From positions 1 through 29,989 of the forward strand of contig JBOHCT010000024.1 of assembly GCA_050699055.1 (NCBI GenBank): a DNA stretch of 29,989 nucleotides. Direction: 5' to 3'. Positions 8,273 to 16,510 of the stretch are shown here, piece by piece. Position numbers and translations under genes: made by a program. Numbering within the stretch: position 1 is the first letter of the stretch; each line of letters begins with the position of its first letter. The DNA comes from JBOHCT01 sp050699055 (GTDB taxonomy: Bacteria > Actinomycetota > Actinomycetes > Streptosporangiales > JBOHCT01). The notes below the pieces were generated by a model, which saw only the letters and a program-made list of their open reading frames with translations, had not been told where the DNA came from and ran no database searches.

Positions 8273-11034
8273 CGCCTCCCCCCAATGCGGGCAAGAGCCA
8301 GTGCGATGCGCACCATGCGGGACGGCGCGCCCCGCGGTCCCGCCTCGGATATACCGAGGACTGAGAGCAACAGCCGCGCGCGATCCGGCGGAGTCGGAAG
8401 CTGGCAGGCCGCGCAACCGCCCGGGCGATGACCGAGAAGCCGCGCGACCGCCTCCGACAGGCCGACCTGGTAAGGCTGCCGCGCCACGCGAAGCCCCGCG
8501 AGTCTGTCCGAGAACCTCGCGTGGCCCGGCGCGTAGGCGAGCCGCGCGACCTCGAGCATCGAGAGGTCGGCGTCGCTATCCCCCACGCCGAGGGCGACCG
8601 GAACCGCGCCGCGCTCTCCGCCGAGCGTGGCTGCGAGGACGCGAAGGCCGGTCCCCTTGTCGGCGTCCCCTGCGACGAAGTCCGTCTGCGCATCCCCACG
8701 GACCGCCCGTACCCGGGGCCCGCTCGGGTCAGCGCCGGACAGGGCCGCCGCGATCATCCACCCCTCCGGGTGCCGGCGCTGACCGTGCGGATCGACGCGG
8801 AAGGCCCTGACCGACCGCGTGTAGTCCTCGTCGATACCCACCCCGGGAAGCGCGATGAGCGCGTCTCGAACACGGGCGAGCTGGTCGCGATCCGCGGCGG
8901 TGAGCAACTCGACGACCTGATCGGACGCGCGGTCGTAGAGGGCCGATCCGTACTCCGCGACGCCGGCGGCGAGACGATAGGTTCGACACCGCTCTCGCAC
9001 CTCGTCGACGCTTCGGCCGGTCACCAGAACGGGGCGGTAACCGTGGCGGACGAGCGCGCGAAGCGCGAGAGCACCGGCGGGAGTCGTCGCGGGGAAGCCG
9101 AACGCGTCAGACTCGAGCACGCCGTCGACGTCGAGGGCGACCAGCTGGCCCTCCCCCGCCTGGGGGACGTCGGCCAGGAAGCGGGCCGCGAAGTAGCGCT
9201 GGGCCGCCCTCGATGACCCACGACGTGCCTCGCGTTCGGAGAGCCGGCCGAGCCGCGACCGGTCCCACAGCTGCACGAGCTCGTACAGCAGGCAGCGCTC
9301 GGGGTCGACGGTGTACCCCGTCTGCGCCTCGTAGCTCGCGACGAGCGCGGCGACGAACTCGTCATCCCGCGTTCCGGGGGCGACGCCGGCGAGGTCGAAC
9401 ACCGGGTCGTAGCACTCGACGTCGGCACTGCTGAAGTGGTGGACATCGGGGGCGATCTTCTGCGTGCGGCCCTCGGGGCTGATGAACCATCGCCGCAGTC
9501 CGGTCCCGCCGTCAGTGACGGACGGACGCTGTACGGCGGTGAGCCGAAGCGCGACCGCGTCGATGACCAGGGGGCGCAGGGGCAACCCGGCCCTCCCGAA
9601 GCCGCGGCCGAGCAGGAGGCTCGCGACCTCCCACGCCGGCAGTCGCCCGCCGAGGGACCGGCTGTGGTCGGTGCGTGCGGGCATCGAGGTGGCTCGGCGG
9701 GCGGCATAGGCCGCGATGGCCTCGGCTCGCTTCGCCGCGGCGGCGCCCGTGCCGGGTTCTGCGTGCTCGAGCCGCCACTCCTCGGGGAGCCAGGCGCGGT
9801 AGAGAAGTCCGTCGTGAAAGCCGTAGACCTCGGGGAGGTAGTCCCCGAGTGACCCGGCGACGGCCAGCGAGTGCCGGCCGAGATACCCGAGGCCCTCTCC
9901 TTGTACGGCTACAGGACCGGTGCTCCCGTCACCCCACTCGACGTTGAACACGGCGATGACGTGGTCGCGCCGGCCCACCTCGGCCATATCCTCCCCCGCG
10001 GAGGCGGGGTCGACCCGCGTCACCCGCCGTCCGGTCAGCTGGGCGAGGACATCGCCGACCGCCGCCGGCGCGAGCTGGCGGTGGACCGACCACGCAGCGA
10101 AGGGAAGGACGACGCGCGGATAGCCCGGCAGCCACGGGGGGCGCACCGGCCCGAAGGCAGTGACCAGCAGCGTCGCGGACGCCTCAGTGACGCCGTGCCT
10201 CCGGAGCTGGCGTACCGCCGCGGCGATGGCCTGGCCGGTGACCGGCGGGTCATCGATGACCGCGACCACGCCGCCGCGCCGCACCGTATTCCTGACCAGC
10301 CCGCGCTCTCGACGGTGCAGGGGGAAGCCCGGTCGAATGGTCAGCGTGTCGGCGTCACGGAAGCCGACGGCCCCGAGGGCCGCGACGGCGAGCGGCGCCA
10401 GGTAGCTGCCGGACGTCCGCACTCCCACAACGAGCACCGGACGCTCCCTGTCCGGGTGGAGCCGACCGAAGTCACAGATCAGCCTGGCCACGTCCGCCGG
10501 ACGCTGGTCGAGGCTACGGAAGCACGCGGGTGGACGCAGCACGTCACGGTGCAGCGACGCCGGCAGGCGCGGCATCTCCTCCCTGAGCGTCCGCAGGCGC
10601 GAGGCGAGCTCGTCGCTGTCGCCCGGCGTCAGCGGACGTCCCTCGATGACACGAGCGGCGAGCCTGTCCCGCAGCGGCGTCAACGTCGCCAGCCAACGCT
10701 CCACCCGCTGGTCGCCGGGTGCCAATCGGCGCAGACCGTCCCCCGCGGCGGCGATACCGCGCAGCAGAAGAGAGGCGGTGTTCGCGGCCGGCCCCTCCTG
10801 GGGAGCGATGTAGCTCGCGGCGCGTCGGGCGACGAACACGTCGCGGTGCAGGAAGTCCTCGACGATCTGCGTCGCCGCGGCGGCGAGGAGAAAGGCGTCG
10901 AGGACCTCGGCGGCGTCAAGCCGACCGACGAACCGGTCGATCACCTCCGCCAGGTTCGCGTACAGGTCGCCGACGATCAGCTCATCCCCGGCGTGGTGCG
11001 GGGTGACAGCGGGAACGGGCGCACCCGTCGTCAT
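8269..11034 (-). CDS. PRTase-like / kinase-like / HAD phosphatase three-domain protein
   Basis: This 921-residue protein is soluble. Residues about 160-345 resemble phosphoribosyltransferase-like proteins of Ter-linked operons: VVGVRTSGSYLAPL (203-216), then VVAVIDDPPVTGQA (256-269) at the place of the PRPP loop. Residues about 355-590 look like a degenerate kinase fold: GEGLGYLGRHSLAVA, then DVHHFSSADVECYDPVFDLAG (530-550), whose last part matches the DPxxDLA end of APH-type kinases. Residues about 628-870 are a Cof-like HAD phosphatase with all motifs: ALDVDGVL (633-640), VTGRS (671-675) and GVGDSDADLSML (816-827). Known Ter-type modules of this kind are proposed to make nucleoside-like metabolites; that role here is inference. 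ATG 11034 overlaps the upstream stop as ATGA. Confidence 0.8.
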   Translation of the reverse strand: MTTGAPVPAVTPHHAGDELIVGDLYANLAEVIDRFVGRLDAAEVLDAFLLAAAATQIVEDFLHRDVFVARRAASYIAPQEGPAANTASLLLRGIAAAGDGLRRLAPGDQRVERWLATLTPLRDRLAARVIEGRPLTPGDSDELASRLRTLREEMPRLPASLHRDVLRPPACFRSLDQRPADVARLICDFGRLHPDRERPVLVVGVRTSGSYLAPLAVAALGAVGFRDADTLTIRPGFPLHRRERGLVRNTVRRGGVVAVIDDPPVTGQAIAAAVRQLRRHGVTEASATLLVTAFGPVRPPWLPGYPRVVLPFAAWSVHRQLAPAAVGDVLAQLTGRRVTRVDPASAGEDMAEVGRRDHVIAVFNVEWGDGSTGPVAVQGEGLGYLGRHSLAVAGSLGDYLPEVYGFHDGLLYRAWLPEEWRLEHAEPGTGAAAAKRAEAIAAYAARRATSMPARTDHSRSLGGRLPAWEVASLLLGRGFGRAGLPLRPLVIDAVALRLTAVQRPSVTDGGTGLRRWFISPEGRTQKIAPDVHHFSSADVECYDPVFDLAGVAPGTRDDEFVAALVASYEAQTGYTVDPERCLLYELVQLWDRSRLGRLSEREARRGSSRAAQRYFAARFLADVPQAGEGQLVALDVDGVLESDAFGFPATTPAGALALRALVRHGYRPVLVTGRSVDEVRERCRTYRLAAGVAEYGSALYDRASDQVVELLTAADRDQLARVRDALIALPGVGIDEDYTRSVRAFRVDPHGQRRHPEGWMIAAALSGADPSGPRVRAVRGDAQTDFVAGDADKGTGLRVLAATLGGERGAVPVALGVGDSDADLSMLEVARLAYAPGHARFSDRLAGLRVARQPYQVGLSEAVARLLGHRPGGCAACQLPTPPDRARLLLSVLGISEAGPRGAPSRMVRIALALARIGGRR

Positions 11035-12380
11035 CCGACGACCCCTGGCCGGCGGTACCGCCACCGACTCGCGGCGTAGGCGAACGGCCCGCGGGCGAGC
11101 CCCAGGCGCTCGGCGACCTCGAGCTCACGCGGGAAGTCGCGGGACTTGCCGCGGTTCTTCGCCGACCCGCCATCCAGGAAGTGCCGGGCGGCGGGAAGCG
11201 TCTGCCGCACCATCCTCGGCAGCAGCCGGGGGTTGTCCGCGATCGCGCCGGTGAGGTAGGCACCGAGGCCCATCCCGTAGCCGTGCGCCTGGCGACGCAG
11301 GCCAGTGTACTCGCGCCGGTGCCAATGCCACACGAGCGCGGCCGGCTGGTAGGCCAAGGTCCGTCCCGCGAGAAGTATCCGCAGGAACCCGCTCAGATCG
11401 TCGCCGCCCCGGGCCGGGGTCCCCGCTCCCGTCGCCGGGTCGAAGCCACCGAGCCCACGAAGCGCCGTGGTCTCGAACGCCATGTTCGCCCCGGAGCCGA
11501 GGCGACCGGTGGTGAAGGGGAACAGGGGGTCTTCCGGCCGGTGGCCGTTCAGCGAGTACAGGCGCCGGGTGAAGCCGCGGGCGAACCCGCCGTACTCCTC
11601 GAGGAGGACCTGGGCGGGCGTCTCCAGCTCGGCGGGGAGGATGAGACCCGTGACGCACGCCACGCCGGGAGCGGTCGCCGCCGCCTCGGCGATGGCGGTC
11701 AGCCAGTGCGGGTCGACGACGACGTCGTCGTCGGTGAAGGCTACCCACGCACCGGTGGCGAGCGCCAGGCCGCGGTTGTGTGCCAGCGCGAGGCCCGGGC
11801 GGTTCTCTCGTACGTACCGCACCGTGAGCCCGGCCAGCCCGGTGTCCGGACGGGTCAGGGCCCTAAGGGTGTCGGTGTTGCTCGGCGCGCTGTCCACGAC
11901 CACGACGTCGAAGCGCGGATACGCTAGGGTCGCGAGCGAGCGAAGGCAGCGCAGCAGGCTGTCCGTACGGTCTCGGGTGGCGATCACGACGCTGACGGCC
12001 GGAGCGGATGAGAGCACCCTCCGCCGTCGCGTCACGCAGCGTGGCTGGCGGGCGCACGCTGGCGCGATTCCAGCGGGATCGAGAGTGTCCGGCACGGGCA
12101 GCCCGTCGTCGCGAAGGTGGGCACTGATCCGGTCGCCGGCCGCGGCCCACACGTGCTCCGCAAGCCGCTCAGGGGTCACCCCCTCCGGGGGGAGGTCGAC
12201 GTCGACCTGCCCCACCGGCACGGAATGCAGCCGCGGGACGACCCGCGCCCGTCCCACCGCACCAGGGTCCGTCGCCGGCTCCAGGGCGGGCAGCGGCTCG
12301 CACAGCTCGACCGGTGTCATGCGTGTCGGCGCCCATCGTCCGCGGGCGGGTGACGGCCTCGCGGCAGAAGCGGTCGTCAT
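11031..12380 (-). CDS. GT2 family glycosyltransferase with N-terminal extension
   Basis: The 449-residue product has about 125 residues of unassigned N-terminal sequence followed by a GT2 domain: VSVVIATRDRTDSL nucleotide-binding strand near 130, FTDDDVVVD metal motif near 218, GSGANMAFE acceptor-loop segment and GGDDLSGFLRIL, which supplies the catalytic acidic residue. No membrane helices are evident. It should add a sugar from an NDP donor to a lipid-linked or growing chain in the cytosol. ATG 12380 overlaps the upstream stop as ATGA, and the downstream gene starts inside its own stop. Frames extending to 12437 would overlap the upstream gene further and are not needed. Confidence 0.88.
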   Translation of the reverse strand: MTTASAARPSPARGRWAPTRMTPVELCEPLPALEPATDPGAVGRARVVPRLHSVPVGQVDVDLPPEGVTPERLAEHVWAAAGDRISAHLRDDGLPVPDTLDPAGIAPACARQPRCVTRRRRVLSSAPAVSVVIATRDRTDSLLRCLRSLATLAYPRFDVVVVDSAPSNTDTLRALTRPDTGLAGLTVRYVRENRPGLALAHNRGLALATGAWVAFTDDDVVVDPHWLTAIAEAAATAPGVACVTGLILPAELETPAQVLLEEYGGFARGFTRRLYSLNGHRPEDPLFPFTTGRLGSGANMAFETTALRGLGGFDPATGAGTPARGGDDLSGFLRILLAGRTLAYQPAALVWHWHRREYTGLRRQAHGYGMGLGAYLTGAIADNPRLLPRMVRQTLPAARHFLDGGSAKNRGKSRDFPRELEVAERLGLARGPFAYAASRWRYRRPGVVG

Positions 12381-13294
12381 GCCGGTTCCCCGACTTTCGG
12401 GGTCGGCGCGGAAGAGGACGGCCGCCGACGAGACCACGGCCGCGCGTCGGTCGCGAGCACCCGGAGGATGCGTCCGCCGTCTCGGAACGGGCGGAGGTTG
12501 GAACGTCCGGAGAGACGCGCCTTCTCGAAGCTCGGGACCTCGGTCACGCGCAGGCCCTTGGCCAGGGCCCGCGTCACGATTTCCGCCTCGATCTCGAACC
12601 CGTCCGATGTCAATTCGAGCGACCGAACGTCACGAGTGAAGAACGCGCAGTAACCGTAACAAAGATCGGTCATCGCGGTCTGATACTGGGTGTTCACGAT
12701 GAGACGCAGACCGTGGTTGCCCACACGTCGCATCCACGTAATGTCGCTGGACCCGCCACCGATCAGAAAACGTGACCCCTTCACCAGCTGGTACCCCTCC
12801 GCCAGCAGGAAGAGGAACCTTCCGATCTCCTCCGGCGCCATGCTGCCGTCGGCGTCCAGCATGACGATCACATCGCCCGAGGCAGCGCGGAACCCCGCCC
12901 GCAGCGCCAGGCCTTTCCCCCGCCGCGGCTCCCGGGTCACGACGACGTCCGGCCGGTGGCTCCGAGCGACGTCGACGGTCCCGTCGGTGGAGTCGCCGTC
13001 GACGATCACGACCTCGTCGACGTACGACGGGATGCGGTCGAGGACGGACCCGACGTTGCGGGCCTCGTTCAGGGCCGGCAACACGACGGTCACCGTGTGC
13101 CCCTGACGGTGGATGCCGCCATCAGCGTCGAGCGCCCAGGGCGGGCGGCGTCCGTCTCGCCTCCCGCGTACGGGTGTCGGGAACGGCAGGACGCCGGACT
13201 CCGACGTCGCCGCATGGCGTTCTCTGTCGTGCTCTATATCGCCCGGAGCACCGCCAGCCCCTTGCGGGTCTCCGACTTGTCGGTACGTGGTCAT
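12377..13294 (-). CDS. DPM1/GtrB-like GT2 glycosyltransferase, first gene of the glycan operon
   Basis: The 305-residue product has a 65-residue low-homology N-terminus. A GT2 core follows: TVVLPALNEARNVG near 68-81, EVVIVDGDSTDGT, and MLDADGSM near 145-152. The rest (PEEIGRFLFLL, GSRFLIGGGSSD, GFEIEAEI) is typical of dolichol- or polyprenyl-phosphate sugar transferases. It lacks the C-terminal membrane helices of GtrB. It probably charges polyprenyl phosphate with a sugar or transfers a sugar in the cytosol. ATG 13294 is preceded by GAGGGGAA. As the first gene of the minus-strand operon, it has its promoter in the gap shared with the divergent kinase gene. Confidence 0.9.
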   Translation of the reverse strand: MTTYRQVGDPQGAGGAPGDIEHDRERHAATSESGVLPFPTPVRGRRDGRRPPWALDADGGIHRQGHTVTVVLPALNEARNVGSVLDRIPSYVDEVVIVDGDSTDGTVDVARSHRPDVVVTREPRRGKGLALRAGFRAASGDVIVMLDADGSMAPEEIGRFLFLLAEGYQLVKGSRFLIGGGSSDITWMRRVGNHGLRLIVNTQYQTAMTDLCYGYCAFFTRDVRSLELTSDGFEIEAEIVTRALAKGLRVTEVPSFEKARLSGRSNLRPFRDGGRILRVLATDARPWSRRRPSSSAPTPKVGEPA

Positions 13295-13337
13295 CGATTC
13301 CCCTCTGCGCGCGGGCGCTGCCGCTCTTCACCCCCGA

Positions 13338-13393
13338 GGGCGTGTCCCGCGGATCTGACCGCTCGCGACGGACTAGACCCACGGGACACGCCC
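13338..13393. mobile_element. 56-bp MITE-like remnant with terminal inverted repeats
   Basis: It begins GGGCGTGTCCCG and ends CGGGACACGCCC, a perfect 12-bp inverted repeat. Its right half (13361-13394) matches the right end of the 160-bp element (20141-20172) at nearly every base, and its left end matches that element's left end with one extra base. It looks like an internally deleted member of the same family. No target-site duplication is visible. On RNA it would form a strong hairpin and could act as a terminator or block within the upstream leader of the glycan operon. Confidence 0.75.
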
Positions 13394-13544
13394 CGCGCGC
13401 TCGCTGCCGGGCCCCGACTGAGGCGTCGGGCGCCCCGCCCGGGCGTCGCTGCCCCCTGACCGTGACGACAGCCGGACCACGAAACGCGTGAGAGCTGTAA
13501 CGACACCCAGCTTTTCGGCGAATACAGGACAGAAGCCATGGGCC

Positions 13545-13570
13545 GGAGGATCCATCTTCTTGGATCTTCC
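13545..13570. promoter_or_regulatory. Inverted repeat in the divergent promoter region
   Basis: GGAGGATCCA (13545-13554) and TGGATCTTCC (13561-13570) are 10-bp inverted arms with one G-T mismatch, separated by six bases. The site lies in the A/T-richer part of the gap between two divergent genes, so it could be an operator or a hairpin. There is no T-run after it, which argues against an intrinsic terminator. Confidence 0.45.
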
Positions 13571-13709
13571 GAGATGGCTGGACAACAGGTAACAAATAGT
13601 GATCGAAGAACGTCACACAGTGATTCAGTTGGTTGGCGTTTCCCGCACGGGCGCAGAATGGTCGAACATCGGCGTCTGCGGCCGGGGGGTGCGTCAACGG
13701 GGGGAACTC

Positions 13710-14507
13710 ATGGTTGGACGGGTCACCACCGCCGAACACGCTGCCCGTACCTTGGCCGGGACGTACGGACCCGCGTCCCGGCGGGGCCGCTCTTCGGGGA
13801 CAGCGTTGCCGGTGTTCGGCGGGCTCGGCACGGCCACGACCCGCGCCGCGCGGCGTGCTCTCCACGGCCTACGCCGGCCCAAGCCGCATGACGCGCCGCC
13901 AGCGGAGGTCGCCTCCGTCGAGGCCCTCCGTGAGGAGCACAGAAAGTTTCTGCACGGCGGCGTGCTGCAGACGCTCGAAGCACTCTCCGCACCGGATCTG
14001 GACCAGGATCGACTGGACCTGATCCGTAGACAGGCGCGGCGCGACGTGCACAGGATCCGGGCCTACCTCGACGGCCACGATCTGCGCCCTGACGGCCTGG
14101 AGGGTGTCGTCGAAGCGCTGGTGGAGGAGGCGGCGGATCGAGGGCTCGACCTGGTTGTCGTGCGCGGGGACGTCCCTGTGACATCGGGGACGCTCGACCC
14201 GAAGGCTCTTTCGGCCGTGCACGTCGCGGCCAGCGAGGCGATCGCCAACGTCGCCAAGCACGCCGGCGTCGGCTCCGCCACGCTGCGTCTCACCTCCGCC
14301 CGGAGCGGTCTCGAGCTCTCCGTCGCGGACAGCGGATTGGGGTTCGACCCCGCCGACTCGGACCACCGTCGTGGATTTGGCCTGCGGCACGCAATCGCGG
14401 CGGTCGACAAGGTCGGCGGGAACACCGTCGTCGACGGGGTGCCCGACGGCGGTACACTCGTATGCCTGTGGGTCCCCCTGGCCGACGGCTTGGACCGTTC
14501 CGCCTGA
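13710..14507 (+). CDS. Orphan soluble NarL-type sensor histidine kinase with altered H-box
   Basis: The 265-residue product has no membrane helix. An H-box of the HisKA_3 type is at 76-90 (EEHRKFLHGGVLQTLE, His 82). A GHKL ATPase domain follows: N-box ASEAIANVAKHAG, G1 VADSGLGFDP, and G2 GFGLRHAI. Related proteins usually read LHDG at the phospho-acceptor, with an acidic residue next to His. Here it is Gly 83 (GGC at 13956-13958), so autokinase activity may be reduced. ATG 13710 follows GGGGGAA; the frame is open back to 13599. No response regulator lies in the window. It is divergent from the glycan operon and may control it, by context only. Confidence 0.82.
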   Translation: MVGRVTTAEHAARTLAGTYGPASRRGRSSGTALPVFGGLGTATTRAARRALHGLRRPKPHDAPPAEVASVEALREEHRKFLHGGVLQTLEALSAPDLDQDRLDLIRRQARRDVHRIRAYLDGHDLRPDGLEGVVEALVEEAADRGLDLVVVRGDVPVTSGTLDPKALSAVHVAASEAIANVAKHAGVGSATLRLTSARSGLELSVADSGLGFDPADSDHRRGFGLRHAIAAVDKVGGNTVVDGVPDGGTLVCLWVPLADGLDRSA

Positions 14508-14697
14508 GGCCGCTCGCGGCGCCATCCTGCCGACCACTTTGCCCCCGACCATCTCCCCAGCGGTTCGGTACCGCGCGGCGCGCGCCCGATCCGAAGGCAT
14601 ACGCTCTTGGGCTAGTCAGACGCTCGGAGTCTCGAGCCACACGCCCATGCGGGGCGACATGCCTCTCCCGGGCCCGCTTCCGACAGGGAGAACGCAC

Positions 14698-15555
14698 ATG
14701 AGGTCAACGGGGCGCCGCACGTGGCTCGGGGTGGGAATCTTCGGTACGGCGGTGCTCGTCGTGCTCGTCCTCGCCGGCGGCCTGCCGACGTCGTGGGGAC
14801 CATTCCGATCGGATCCGACTCCAACATGGTCCGACGAGTTCGACGGCCCGGCCGGAGCGGCCCCGGACCCCCATAAGTGGGGCCATCAAACCGGCGGCAC
14901 CGGCTGGGGCAACAAGGAGCTCGAGTACTACACCGACCGCGCCGACAACGCCGCCCTCGACGGCGACGGCCACCTCGTCATCACCGCGAGAAAGGCCACG
15001 GCGGACCGGTCGTGCTGGTACGGCACCTGCCGCTACACTTCCGCCCGCCTGGTCACCCAGCACAGGTTCGCGCAGGCCTACGGACGTTTCGAGGCACGCA
15101 TCAAGCTTCCCCGCGGCCAGGGCATCTGGCCCGCGTTCTGGATGCTCGGCAAGGACATCGAGGACGTCGGCTACCCGCAGTCCGGTGAGATCGACGTCAT
15201 GGAGTCCCTCGGGGACGACCCAGGCACGATCTACGGCAGCCTGCACAGCCCCGACTACGACGTGACCACCAAGTACAGCCCGCCGGGCCAGGAGTCCTTC
15301 GCCGACGGTTTTCACACCTACGCGGTGTCGTGGACCCCCGACTCGATCAGCTTCTTCGTCGACGGCCGACAGTACGTGACCAGGACCAGAGCAGAGGTCG
15401 GCGACAGCTGGGTCTTCGATCACCCTTTCTTTCTCCTGCTCAATGTCGCCGTCGGCGGGGAGTGGCCGGGGAGCCCCGACGACACCACACGGTTCCCGCA
15501 GCGTATGGTCGTGGACTACGTCCGCGTTTACCACAGCCCTGACGAGTCCCGCTAG
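14698..15555 (+). CDS. Secreted GH16 endo-beta-glucanase-like hydrolase
   Basis: The 285-residue product has an N-terminal signal or anchor helix (about residues 8-28), then a glycoside hydrolase family 16 domain. WSDEFDG begins it at 44, WGNKELEYYTD occurs at 70-80, and the catalytic signature GEIDVMES at 163-170 gives nucleophile Glu 164, Asp 166 and acid/base Glu 169. Substrate-site aromatics follow, and the domain ends at MVVDYVRVY. Such enzymes cut beta-1,3 or beta-1,3-1,4 glucans outside the cell. The length fits a single catalytic domain without a binding module. ATG 14698 follows AGGGAG. In a glycan-synthesis locus it may trim or release the polymer, or digest foreign glucan. Confidence 0.9.
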   Translation: MRSTGRRTWLGVGIFGTAVLVVLVLAGGLPTSWGPFRSDPTPTWSDEFDGPAGAAPDPHKWGHQTGGTGWGNKELEYYTDRADNAALDGDGHLVITARKATADRSCWYGTCRYTSARLVTQHRFAQAYGRFEARIKLPRGQGIWPAFWMLGKDIEDVGYPQSGEIDVMESLGDDPGTIYGSLHSPDYDVTTKYSPPGQESFADGFHTYAVSWTPDSISFFVDGRQYVTRTRAEVGDSWVFDHPFFLLLNVAVGGEWPGSPDDTTRFPQRMVVDYVRVYHSPDESR

Positions 15556-15657
15556 CGACTCGGGGCCGTGGTCCGGTGCGCGTACGTGGGCGGCTGGCCG
15601 ACCTTCTCTGCCACCGGCCTCAGATGAAGTTCACAAACAAGCCCTGGGTCCACTGAG

Positions 15658-15675
15658 ATGGGCCTCGGGGCCCAT
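15658..15675 (+). terminator. Candidate hairpin terminator after the GH16 gene
   Basis: ATGGGCC and GGCCCAT form a perfect 7-bp stem with a TCGG tetraloop, about 100 bases after the GH16 stop. No U-tract follows, as is common for actinobacterial hairpins, so termination is plausible but not shown. Confidence 0.45.
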
Positions 15676-15807
15676 AGCCTGCGCCCGCCCAACCTAGGCA
15701 GGCTGGACAGTGGCACGAGAACACGGAGACGGGGGTCACTTGATGTGCGGCACCGGCGTGGCGCTGCCCGACGGGTGGAATACTGAACCGCCCACACAGC
15801 GCTGGGC

Positions 15808-15822
15808 GTCAGGCAACCTGAC
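15808..15822. promoter_or_regulatory. Perfect 6-bp inverted repeat before the sigma-factor gene
   Basis: GTCAGG, a CAA spacer and CCTGAC form a compact dyad about 50 bases before the sigma-factor start. Its place suits an operator or leader hairpin. No cognate regulator can be named. Confidence 0.35.
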
Positions 15823-15871
15823 CACGTTGGTGACCGTGGAATGAACGACGTGCGGCTGATGGACGGGTGTG

Positions 15872-16510
15872 ATGGTCTTCGCCTGTGAGAGCCTCACCCG
15901 TCTGCATGCTGCCGGTGGTACCTCCCCGCCCCGGGGTCCCGACTTGACAGCCAGTGACGACGCCCTGCGGACACTTGCGAAGCGCACTGACGAAGGCGAC
16001 GAGGAAGCCGCGGAAGCACTGGTCACCCACGTACGCCCGGTGATCGTCCGGTACTGCACAGCCCGCCTCGGTCCGGTGCCAGGACTTCAGCACACCGTCG
16101 AGGATGTCGTGCAGGAGGTGTGTCTCGGGATGCTTTCCGGGCTTCCCCGCTATCGCGACACCGGCCGGCCGTTCATCGCGTTCGTGCTGGGCATCGCCGC
16201 CCACAAGGTCGTCGACGCGCAGCGCAGAACGGGTCGCACTGTTCCGTTTGAGGACCTCCCCGACCGGGCCGACGAGTCGCCGGGCCCCGAGGACCACGCG
16301 GTGCGGGCGAGTCAGGCGGAGGAGGCCCGTGTCCTGCTCGATAGTCTTCCCGATGTGCAGCGTGAGCTGATTCTCCTGCGCGTCGGGGTCGGGCTGACGG
16401 CACAGGAGACCGGAGAAGTGCTAAACATGTCAGCCGGGTCGGTCCGGGTCGTTCAGCACCGGGCACTCTCGCGCCTGCGTTCGATGAGCATTGGTGGTTC
16501 CACAGCATGA
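15872..16510 (+). CDS. ECF-type sigma factor, SigD/ShbA-like
   Basis: The 212-residue product has sigma region 2 (EDVVQEVCLGMLSGLPRYRD, then RPFIAFVLGIAAHKVVDAQRR) and region 4 with a helix-turn-helix (LPDVQRELILLRVGVGL, then TAQETGEVLNMSAGSVRVVQHRALSRLR). The RPFxAFxxGIAAHKVxDA pattern and the partner gene are characteristic of the mycobacterial SigD / streptomycete ShbA group, which directs RNA polymerase to growth-related promoters. ATG 15872 has a weak GGACGGG upstream, and GTG 15869 is also possible; the first 30 residues are poorly conserved, so the true start may be later. Its stop overlaps the anti-sigma gene start (ATGA), which fits a sigma/anti-sigma operon. Confidence 0.87.
   Translation: MVFACESLTRLHAAGGTSPPRGPDLTASDDALRTLAKRTDEGDEEAAEALVTHVRPVIVRYCTARLGPVPGLQHTVEDVVQEVCLGMLSGLPRYRDTGRPFIAFVLGIAAHKVVDAQRRTGRTVPFEDLPDRADESPGPEDHAVRASQAEEARVLLDSLPDVQRELILLRVGVGLTAQETGEVLNMSAGSVRVVQHRALSRLRSMSIGGSTA

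Larger units (their letters stand above)
13295..13709. other. Divergent intergenic region between glycan operon and kinase gene
   Basis: This 415-base stretch holds the start signals for both directions. Next to the glycan operon lies a 56-bp palindromic MITE-like element (13338-13393). Near the centre, 13490-13640 is clearly richer in A and T than its surroundings and contains a hairpin-forming inverted repeat (13545-13570). I see no convincing -10/-35 pair and no conserved small gene. A GTG at 13599 in the kinase frame is possible but has no ribosome binding site. Confidence 0.6.
15556..15871. other. Intergenic region between GH16 and sigma-factor genes
   Basis: These 316 bases hold a GTTCACAAAC motif (15629-15638) shared with the two-copy dispersed repeat, a perfect 7-bp hairpin (15658-15675) and a perfect 6-bp inverted repeat (15808-15822) close to the sigma-factor start. 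I see no coding sequence and no clear ECF-type promoter for the sigma gene. Confidence 0.55.

Noticed and set aside
7199..8431. 410-codon plus-strand frame opposite the flippase-kinase gene, and the similar 402-codon frame at 9871-11079
   Set aside because: Both are shadows of genes with strong motifs on the minus strand.
13338..13393. Treating the 56-bp palindrome only as an intrinsic terminator
   Set aside because: It shares both ends and an inner segment with the 160-bp element that carries target duplications, so a mobile origin explains it better, although it may also act as a hairpin.
15736..16059. 107-codon minus-strand frame upstream of and across the sigma-factor start
   Set aside because: It is antisense to the sigma-factor gene, has no ribosome binding site and shows no domain.
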